From contig MNCI01007621.1 of the NCBI GenBank assembly GCA_015680685.1, positions 1,092,801 through 1,156,800 on the forward strand: DNA of 64,000 nt. The letters are read 5' to 3'. This document shows, piece after piece, positions 46,346 through 55,745 of this stretch. Origin of the DNA: Gnetum montanum (taxonomy: Eukaryota > Streptophyta > Gnetopsida > Gnetales > Gnetaceae). Below the pieces are notes generated by a model that did no database searches, was not told where the DNA came from, and worked only from the letters and a program-made list of their open reading frames with translations. Positions within the stretch are counted from its first letter, which is position 1, and the number at the start of each line of letters is the position of its first letter. A program made the position numbers and the translations under genes.

Positions 46346-47960
46346 TTAATGTCTTAGCGGATGACTGTGGTGGTACTTTGATTGCATTGAATCTTGCCAG
46401 TTTTGCATCTTAGCGGACATGTGAGGTGGTGGTACTTTGACCACGAAAGGTTTCGTTGGTGCTCTAGGTGGCACCTTCATGATGATGGGAGGCCCCTTAC
46501 TCGTCGAGGCGAAGGGGATTGTTGCCTTGCTGGGAGGCATATGGATAGGTTGGCGCATAGGTTTAGGCTTACAATCTATGCCAATGGAGTTTATGACATA
46601 GGAGGCATCGTCTGTGCTAGGTTGATTTAGGGTGTTGACGTTTAGTTGGCCCCGTTCTATCATTGCTTGTAGATCATCCTGTAACGCATGGCAGGTGTCA
46701 GTGTTGTGACCAAACATCTGGTGGTAGTGACAGAATTGGTCTAACTTGAAATGTCATGGAACTAGGGGCTTGTTTGGTGCTGCTAAGGTGGGATTCCTCA
46801 GTAGATCGTAATACCTATCATGTCGACGGCGAGCATTCTCCACTACGTGTTTGTATTGGATTTGCCTGATTTTAAGGAGTTGCTCTAGTAGTTCAGAAGG
46901 TCGCGCAGGTAGCGGTGTGTACTTTGAGCGATCCTTGCGCTGAAAGTTAGGCCTTGGGGTGGCCCCTATTGTTTCAGGTGGGTTGGTACTGGTGTTTGTT
47001 GTTTTTGTGCTTGCAGCCACAGTTTCCGTTGTTGTCTTTTGTTTGGCAACGTGTTGGCTCTTGTAAGCCACATAGGCAGGGTCATTGCTAGTTTGTGCAG
47101 CTTGTTCAATGTTCTTGATCTGCGTGAAGGCTTGGCTTAACGTTTGAGTGCTTAGGTAGTATAGTTTTGACTTAAAAAAGTCATTCATGGCTTCCTTCAG
47201 AATCGTAAGCAAATACGTTTCAGGGATGGGCTCATGAAGTTCGTTAAGGGCTGCATTCCATTGTTGGATGAACTTCTGTACAGGCTCTAGTGGTGCTTGT
47301 TTCACCTTTATCAGAGTGTCTAGTGTTGCTTCAGGCTTTAGGTTGTACTTAAACCTAGTAACGAATTGGTGTAATAGATCCTCAAGAGAGGATATGGAGT
47401 TACATGGCAAGGCTCTATACTAGTTTAAGGCTATGCTCGTTAAGAACATAGTGAACACGTGCAAGATTGCGTGGGGCCGAGCTTGAAGCAATAGTATTTT
47501 TGATTGAAACATGACTAAGTGAGCATTCAGATCTCCCTTCCCGTTGTATTTGGCCAGCTGTGGAAGTGTGATTCCCTTGGGTAAATCTAATGGTGGCACT
47601 GAAGAGCTAATTGGATCATCGTGGTAGAAGTGTCCCTTCCCTTGTTCAGTGTTTGCCATTTTGAGGTGCTTTACCTCATCAGCTAACGCTTGCATCCATT
47701 TTTTTGCTTCTGCCCACTCTTGAGCAGTAGGTAGATTAGTTGGTTGGGGAGATTGTTGGGTTATCATTTGTTGCTGTGGAGCAATGTTCAGAGTTGCCAT
47801 TGCGGGGTGTGGCATGTTGAAGTGAGCGGGTTGTTGAACAAGGGGTGTGGTTCCTTGCTTAGTCACAAGTTGTGAAGTGACACCCTGAACGTGTGGGGCG
47901 ATGTAACGAAAGTGGCCCCATGTGTTTGCACTGGCGGCATGTACTGGGTGGATGTGGATG
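46346..47960 (-). pseudogene. Element E Gag
   Basis: Three open parts run on the - strand: 47866 down to 47420 (LPQLAKYNGKGDLNAHLVMF at its end), 47410 down to 46754 (LEDLLHQFVTRFKYNL, FIQQWNAALNELHEPIPETYL: the Retrotrans_gag domain), and 46717 down to 46346. Just ahead of the last part the frame reads C-H-Y-H-Q-M-F-G-H-N-T-D-T-C, a C-X2-H-X4-H-X4-C knuckle used by Tat-type Gags. A stop/frameshift near 47415 and a stop near 46750 break it. The frame stays open upstream to about 47960; I cannot fix the start codon. Confidence 0.82.
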
Positions 47961-48559
47961 TGGATAGTCCATTTTGGGACACTGGTACTTGCATGCTTGT
48001 TGACATGTGAAGATGAATCGTCTGTCCCACAAGTGATTGGAATGATGGGTTAACCTAGGCACCGGGACCAAGGGTGTGGTATGAATCGTCAGGTTTAGAT
48101 TGTGCCTCAAATTCATCTAAATCATGTTGGTTTTGGGGCTCCTTAGTGGGTCGCCAGTGGGTCACCATGTGTTCTGGCTCCTTGCCAGAAGGAGTTGAGA
48201 GATGAGCTTATAATTAGGCTCAGAAAGGGGGATTATGTCATATACAGAGGGGATGAATTCATGACCTCCCATGTATATGCGCTCAAAGTTTCGTTTTGCC
48301 TCCTGTATTGTGTGGTCAATGGGAATTTTGGCCTAAATCTTCACACAGATGTAGTTATATTGTTCTTGTGTGAGGACTATGAAGGGGCATGCGCTAGAGT
48401 TTTCGGATGATTTCATGGTGATGCGTGCTTGGGAAAGGTCCATTGTTAAATGTTTTAAATGTTTGAATGTGACAGCGTAAACGAGTGAAAATTTGGTTAA
48501 GTGTTGGACAATGAATGAAGAAAATTTTAAGTGTTGGTAGCATATACCAAAGATTCATA
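47961..48559 (-). other. Element E leader, gag-proximal part
   Basis: No convincing ORF. It includes the stretch between the 28-bp array and gag. Part of 48000-48130 may be coding for the Gag N-terminus in another frame. Confidence 0.4.
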
Positions 48560-48975
48560 GCGTACAGACTGGCCTGATAGTGTGCAAGTCTCAGCGTGCA
48601 GATCTTAGCGTGTAGGCCTTAGCATGCAGATCTCAACATGTAGGCCTCAGCATGCAAATCTCAGCATGTAGGCCTCAGCTTGTAGATCTCAGCGTGCAGG
48701 CCTCAATGTGTAGATCTCAGCGTGCAGATCTCAGCGTGCAGGCCTCAGCATGTAGATCTCAATATGCAGGCCTCAGCGTGTAGGCCTCAGTGTGCAGATC
48801 TCACACACCTCAGCGTGCAGATCTCAGTGAGCAGGCCTCAACGTGCAGATCTTAGCATGCAGATCTCAGTGTTCAGATCTCAGCGTGCAAGCCTCAGCGT
48901 GTAGATCTCGGTGTGCAAATCTCAACGTGCAGGCCTCAGCGTGTAGACCTCAGCGTGCAGCGTATACACGCTAGG
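48560..48975. repeat. 14/28-bp minisatellite in E leader
   Basis: Alternating 14-bp monomers AGATCTCAGCGTGC and AGGCCTCAGCGTGT give a 28-bp period, with about 25 monomers and scattered C/T and G/A changes. The AGCGTGCAGG core is also dispersed through the E LTRs (for example 41345-41375 and 49635-49665). Confidence 0.9.
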
Positions 48976-49159
48976 TGTGTAGCAGATGTGGCTAAACGGG
49001 GCGTAGATCTGAAAGATTCAAAGTCAGATCTACATTGACTGAGTGTGGATTTGGGAAAACTGACTATAGATTTGGGATCACAAGTGGTGGATCTAGGATT
49101 TGGACTAACAGATATAAAGAGATCTATGGTGGAGCATAGTAGATTTAACCAATGACAGG

Positions 49160-49176
49160 TCCTCGTTCTAGTGCCA
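49160..49176 (-). other. Primer-binding site (E), tRNA not assigned
   Basis: On the - strand TGGCACTAGAACGAGGA begins five bases after the 5' LTR end. The TGG start and position fit a tRNA 3' end, but I cannot assign the tRNA with confidence. Confidence 0.55.
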
Positions 49177-49181
49177 TTTTA

Positions 49182-51378
49182 TGTACTATCTGAAATCGTC
49201 GGTGCAAGGCTGGAATGAAACAGACACCGAGAGATCTACAGACAAGCACAAAAGACTCTACCTTCGCTTGAGGGTGAGCTAGAATTGATGAAGGTAGAGT
49301 ACCTTGGGTAGTCCACACGAGGATCAGACAAGGATTTCCCCAAACGTATGCCAATGTGCAATACGCTGGATTATGTGTAAACAGCGTAATAAACGTAAAT
49401 CAAAACACAAATGTGCAAGAATATAAATAGAGAGATAAGCAAGAATGAACAAAAAATGTAACAAATCTTAGCCAAAAAGTACAACAATATTATTGCATAA
49501 TGAAAATTACAATGCACTAGTCTAGACGCAGTTGTGAATCTGACACAAGGCGGACGAAGAGCCCCGGTGGATGCAGAGGGATGATGGTATGCTGGTTTGG
49601 GCCATAGGCATAGCATGAAGGTTGTATGCCCAGCGTGCAGGGTAGAAGTCCAGCGTGCAGGGTGGGTGTTCTCGATGCTCTAAGTGTGGATTCTCCAAAT
49701 TTTTGCCAAGATTCTCTGATTTTCAAACCCTGATTTGGTCAAAAATCTAGGTTTTTGTATAAGTTTGGGCATTAAATTTGGATCTGAGATGGGATGATTG
49801 GCTGTGGGATGCTGGAATTTTGGTTCAGGTGACATGTGGAGCGTCGACTGAGTGCAAAAGAATGAGACTTTACAAGTGTGCAGCATGCCAACGTGTACAT
49901 GCTGGGCGTATACGCCCCACACACTAGACAGTTGTGGACAAGCATGAAGAATTTTTGACCAAATTTTGAACTATGATGCTACTTTTTAGTATGGATCTGG
50001 ATGCTTGATGTATTGAGGATGCTACCTGTCGATTTTGGGCTCATTTGACCCTGATTTGATAGGGCTTCAAGAGGCTCCAAGAGTGTATGCATTGGGCATA
50101 CACGCTAGGCGTGCAGGCCAGTGTGTGGGCGTGAAAACTATAGTTTTGGAGCCTGATCTTGTACACTGGAGTTGGATCCTTGTTGCCTAAGTGTTGCTAG
50201 TTCTCTAGGGCATCCGGGGGTTCATTTTGGCTTCATTTTGGTTGAGTTTTGGGCGTGTTTCTAGTGTGCATGCTGTGCTATACGCCGAGCATGCACGCTA
50301 AGCATGTAGGGCCAAGAATGGTCCTTATGATGCCTAAAATTGATGTTTTTGGAGCCTGTGGACTTGTAGATTCATTGACCCTACCTTGAGGGTTGACTCC
50401 ATGTCAAAATCTTGCCTAAAATGTCTAATCAACCTTGTTCAAAGTGGTGTATGCTAGGCTACACGTTGGGCATGCAGGCAAGCGTACAGGCATGAAAGTG
50501 CCACTTTTCAAAGTCAAAACTTGATTTTTGAAAGCTCGGGATGATGCCTGATGGTTTCCCTACCTATGGGAGTTGATTTCCTATGAAAAATCATGCTCTG
50601 AGTGCCTGTTTTGGTCTATCTATGATGGTACATGTTAGGCGTGCAAGCATGAAAACCCATCATTTGGAGCCCAAAATTTGATTTTCAAGTGCCTGAGAGC
50701 TACTGGGGACCTTGGGAAAGGTCTTGGGCGATCTAGACGCTCAATTCTGGCATGTATTGGCTCGTTTTGGGGCTTAAAAGTTATTGTACGCTGGGCGTGC
50801 AGGCCAGCATGCAGGCATGAAAACCCATCATTTGGAGCCCAAAATTTGATTTTCAGGTGCCTAAGAGCTACTGGGGACCTTGGGGAAGGTCCTGGGGGGT
50901 CCAAACGCTCAATTCTGGCATGTTTTGGCTCATTTTTGGGGCTCAAAAGTTTCTGTACGCTAGGCGTGTAGGCCAGTGTGCATGCATGAAAACCCATCAT
51001 TTGGAACCCAAAATTTGATTTTCAGGTACCTAAGAGTTGCTAGGGACCTTGGGGAAGGTTCTAGGGGGTCCAGACACTCAATTCTAGGATGTTTTGGCTC
51101 ATTTTTGGGGCTCAAAAGTTGCTGTATGCTAGCCAACGTACACCAAGGTGTGCCCAGAGTATACTTGGTCAAAACCAAGTATTTTGAACCCAAAACTTGA
51201 AATTCTAGATGCCGAATGCTGATGTAGTCACCGATGGATCCTAGGGAACTATTTCTTATTCAATTATGCTCCATTTGATGTTTTTTTAGGTTCGCAAGTT
51301 TCGGTCATGTTGGGGAGCATCATGACTTAGCTTGATTCTTGTCTAAAAGTGCTGGGTCCAAATTTTTATGGTGTTTTA
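49182..51378 (-). repeat. Element E 5' LTR
   Basis: It aligns end to end with 40888-43413; the first bases on the - strand are TA instead of TG. Three copies of the 169-bp repeat are present (landmarks 50648, 50816, 50985), two fewer than in the 3' LTR, which explains the length difference. Confidence 0.95.
50648..51130. repeat. 169-bp tandem repeat in E 5' LTR, 3 copies
   Basis: Landmark CATGAAAACCCATCATTTGG at 50648, 50816 and 50985 (spacings 168 and 169). Confidence 0.92.
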
Positions 51379-53849
51379 GACTAGGGCTAGTACATCTCAA
51401 GGACATGATAGTTGTGCGAACATTTTTTTGGCCTTCACATACCAAGCCACAAACTATCGTCATTCTTCCTCAAAGGCCCTAGCTTTTTCTTTTAATTCTT
51501 GATAATTTGTTAATCTCCTAGCTAGGTCTGAGTTGACATCCCTCTATACATGGTAGCTGGCTTTAACCACCTTCAATTGTGAGTTTGCCACATGAAGCTT
51601 TTTCAAACCATCTTTTCTATCTACAAACTTTTTCTCATACAATGCATATGTGGTTGTTGTCTACTTCTCCAGCTTGCTTCTAGGCCAAATTTTTGTTTAC
51701 ATGGTGAGGATGGCATATCTAAGGTTAGCCAATGTCATGTACTCTTTCAAATTCTCAATCTACAGGTCTTTATTTTTCACTTTCATCTAAGGTTTCCACC
51801 CAAGATTTCATGTAGACATGACTCCAATGTTGGCTTTAGCCATCTAGATTTCCTTTTCATTTATTTGCTTATACATGTCTACTTGGTCATAGAAGTGTTT
51901 CTTCAACTTCTCATGTTTCTTGACCTCATTTTGCCATGTCCTTATTTCAATTGCTAACTTTTGTCAAATGGCATGAACCTCCTCCATTAAGAGGTTTCTA
52001 TTTTCCTTGGCCAATTTATTAATGTTCCAATTGACCCCCATTAGTTGTTCTCTCAACTAGTGGATACTTTCCTCTAAAATATTCTTTTGCTTTTCAATTA
52101 TGGTCAACCTTGAATTTTTTATGGTGAGTTGCTTATTTTCTTCTTGCATGGTGGTCAATGCCTTTTTATGGGTGTAGTAGGTCTATGCTTTGGCTACAAA
52201 GGTAATTTAGACCACCTTTTCCTTCTCTTACTTTGTAGCTTTGTTCTCCTCAATTAGTTTGGCTAGCAGCTCCATCCTAAATTGTTATAGCTAGTCAAGT
52301 GTAATAATCTAGGCAGGGTCTCATTGTTCAGTTCTCAAGGCAGATAGCTCTTGTTGCAACTTGTGCACTTTCACTTCTACATGCTCTACCTAGGTCTCTG
52401 CCATAACCAATTTCTCCTCGATGGCTATGAGGTTTGACTATGCTACAGTGACATCACTGGGGATGTCAAATAAGATAGTCATCACTTACTCTATTTGTAG
52501 TAGTTGATCTAACACATCCTCATGTGCCGTAGGAGTCATCGAAGTCCTAGCAAGCATTTGAGCATCTCTAGTCCTTATTAGATCTATTGGGGGCACAACA
52601 GGCACATTGAATGATTCCTTGATATGATTTGTTATTACTTTTGTTGTGCTTTCCACATCCTAATACTACATTAGCACAACTATGGCACCTTTTCCCATCT
52701 CAAGCATCACTTGGAAGGATGCATCATTTCCAAAGATTTTCCTAAACCACTAGGATTCCGTTTTTAACTACAACAAAATCTGCCCAGTTATCAAGTTGGT
52801 CGAAATGGTAGGCTATACAGCATCATTGATTACTCTAAAAAGATCGGACTCATCTTTGCTTCTATAACTAATGGCTTCAATAATTTTTTGTAGATGGCTT
52901 ATTGAGGGTTTGTAACCTTGTAGCAATGGTGGTGGCAAAGCTTTTGTTTCAGGGTGTTGTTTGGGCTCATGTTGTATCTCTATTTCTGGTTCTACTTTCT
53001 TCTCTAGTTCTTGTTCTTCACCAAGGTCTTTCCTTGCATAGCTTTCTAATTACGCAAGGGACTAGGAGTGTTGGCTTCCCTACCTTTTTCTCTTCGAATT
53101 ACCTTTGAATTTCTGTAAAATAGAATTAAGGAAGGTTGGCCATGTATTTGCCCATTAAGATAGGACTTCCGTTGGTCATGTATGTTGAGATCATGTTAAG
53201 TCCTTTGTCAGTAAGAGATTATATGTGCCAATCTTGAAGTATGTTTGCTCCTCCAAAGTTAATTTATTATACATTTTATCCTTCTTGTCATATGCCCATT
53301 TTAGCCATAGGTTCCTAGTGTCAGGGTCAGACTTGGTGGATAGATGGGCTACCATAGCCCCCTTGTTTGGCAAATTAAGAGCTACCATAATTTCCTTAAC
53401 TAAGAATGAGACATTGACTCCACAAATGTTGATAGTGGTTCCTTTGTCTTTGTTGTGCTAGAATTGGTGGATCTTGCCAAGGTACTAGTTGCCACTATAT
53501 GAGAGAATAGGCCATAGAGGTGATGCCTACAGCTATGTCTAAACTACTTTTAGGGAAAATGTCATGAACAAACCAAAGTTCATCTTCATGATGACTATGA
53601 TCAATCTTGACTTTTCTTGGATGACTATAAGGCATTTATGGGGCAACGTGAGACATTGTCCCTACATGGGAGCTAGTGGTTTTTTCCTTGGACTGACTGT
53701 CTAGTAACAAGTGCCTCTTGATGGATGCTAAAAGATTGGGCTTCCTATTCTTCATGCTTTGCCAGCTCATCCTACTATCCCCTACCACCTCTTGGGAGTT
53801 TGGATTTTCTCTGTGAAGGTTCTCCCTATGCTCCTCTTTTTGGGATCAT
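51379..53849 (-). pseudogene. Element D ORF3, main part
   Basis: The - strand ATG at 53849-53847 follows TTAATCTTTGCTTAATTGTAG, an acceptor-like sequence matched in C. The N-terminus (IPKRGA-GEPSQ) matches C. Then 53388 down to 53191 is open: MVALNLPNKGAMVAHLSTKS and NKLTLEEQTYFKIGTYNLLL; this looks like a domain annotated in many plant genomes as putative plant transposon protein. It goes on through stops into a long Leu/Lys/Glu-rich coiled-coil part (52500-51560) with EYMTLANLRYA and LKKLHVANSQLKVVKA, matching B 17537-17710. E interrupts it at 51378; the end lies at 40736-40887. Confidence 0.65.
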
Positions 53850-55535
53850 CTACAATTAAGCAAAGATTAAGTCTTACTAAGGTGTTGATATTTATCATTA
53901 ACAAATGTATCCCATAATCATGACCTTAATTTCATTAATTTCTATAGTTTATATGATTGTAGAGTTAGAAAAAGTTTTAAGAAAAATCTCCAAAAGGTGT
54001 TTATCTTCTTTTATGACCCTTCGCAATTGGTTTCTTTTTCCTTATATGTGGCTTATTATAAGAATTATGGTCCCTTGGGTGACAAGATTAAGGTTTCTAG
54101 CATTATCACAATTGATTTTTCAATATAACACTTATGGTTTTTAACATGCTTACCCTTATAACATCCCTTGGGTGACAATAAATTTCAAAAAAGTTGTGCA
54201 AGTTTCTTACACAAGCATCCCCCCCACCCCATGACTAACTTGAGCACTTTGAGTTCAAACAAGTTCAAATAGTATGAGAAATGGATAAGTAGAGAGCTAT
54301 ATATCGCAAGTTGTATTTGATTGCATACAGATTGGAGTCACAAAAGAAATTTTGAACAACTCCCCTAGCCACAAATGATGAAAATGAAGTTTGGGCACTG
54401 TGTGGATCATATATATAGGTTTTGTATGACCCAATATGGGCTATCCAACATCATGTTCCACATAATATTAGGTACACAATATCAAGGTTCATGGATGAGC
54501 ATCTCATGGGGGTACTGAGTAGAAGAAACAAAGCTCTATGATTGATGGGAAGGTTTGAGATTAGATCCATGGTTCTAGGGTAAGTGGAAAATCAATCGGA
54601 GGCACTGAAAGTGTGAGAAGGTGGAGTCGTCAATGTGAAGAAGCAAGAAAAAGGGTGTTTAAATCAAGGTTGTGGATAGATCAATTTACATGATAAGGGG
54701 AAGCATGAAATTTAATAATGAAGCACTTGAAAGATTAAAAATGATGTGGTTGTGTTAAACAAGTACAAGTTACAATAGTAACACAAGTGGATCCTTCCCA
54801 AAGCAGGCTCTAGCCCATAATGTCCTTGTGTAACCACAACTAAAAATGTTTGTAGGCACTAAAGGGGTTGAATGCAACACATACTTATGCAACAAAACAC
54901 ACATGTTAAAACCACCAATTTGAGATAATAACTTTGTGTTACACAAAACCACAAATTAGGATCAAATAGACAGTGAGATGAGATGGACTGTAGAAAGGAT
55001 TGCTAAAATTGAGACATGAGGTGTCTTACCATAGGCATAATGAATCCTTGTATGTGTTATTAATGGTTAAATAATCATTAGCCCTTCAATCTAAGATTCA
55101 AACCAAGTCCACACCACATTTCAGTGACATCACATCATTTCATCACTTTGACTGATGACCATAGGAATATCATAGTTTCAAGGAGTAACATCACATGGCA
55201 TTTTGTTTATGGGAGGAGCTTATTTATGGCACACATGTTTTTTTTTTAAGTTTTTAGAAGCCACCAACCTTCAAGCATGGGTACATGTCTTTCTAGTGGG
55301 ACCTGCAAAAATTATTCAATACCTTTTTATAGTACTCTTACTCCCATTTTTCGTTAGATCTACCAGGATATAATTACAACCTCAGAAACATGATAGAACA
55401 TACAAAAGTAGCCAAAGAGAATCAACAATCCCCTTGATGGATTTATTTTTAGGTTGGATGATGAAAAAGAATATCATTATGACTAGGGGTAGAACCTCTT
55501 ATTAATGGGATGAGTGGATGAATGACATGGTCTCA
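53850..55535 (-). other. Element D non-coding region before ORF3
   Basis: No gene. It shares with A, B and C the landmark GCTTTGGGAAGGATCCACTT (about 54800, - strand). At its right edge, 55536-55560 on the - strand reads AACTAATTATGTGGACAG, matching the C acceptor at 25210. Confidence 0.5.
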
Positions 55536-55745
55536 CTGTCCACATAATTAGTTCCTTATGACTTGACAACATAGAGAAAACCTCACCTCAATGGGCAACA
55601 TGATCATTTTATTTACAAGGAAGATTACTAATAAGAATATGAAAACAAAAAATAGAAAAAGTTGAAAGAAATAGAAACAATTGTATCAAGAAATGAGAAA
55701 ATGATAAAAAATTGTAAAAAAAATGGAAAACACTTATGAATCCTA
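55536..55745 (-). promoter_or_regulatory. T-rich tract and candidate 3' splice site (D)
   Basis: On the - strand a T-rich run (55745 down to 55625) follows the Gag tail. Then comes AACTAATTATGTGGACAG, with AG at 55537-55536. Same order and words as C. Confidence 0.45.

Larger units (their letters stand above)
40888..51378 (-). mobile_element. Element E: nested gag-protease-only LTR retrotransposon
   Basis: LTRs of 2197 bp (5', 49182-51378) and 2526 bp (3', 40888-43413) enclose 5.8 kb with gag and an aspartic protease on the - strand. No RT, RNase H or integrase is present. Outer 5-mers GACTG (40883-40887) and GACTA (51379-51383) form a target duplication with one change. The Gag zinc motif of C-X2-H-X4-H-X4-C form and the long leader and LTRs are like the Tat/Ogre lineage. 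E is distinctly more GC-rich and less broken than its host D, in keeping with a younger insertion. Confidence 0.92.

Noticed and set aside
48590-48975. Regular short repeats that could suggest a CRISPR-like array
   Set aside because: There are no unique spacers; monomers are directly adjacent and vary continuously, and the host is a plant.
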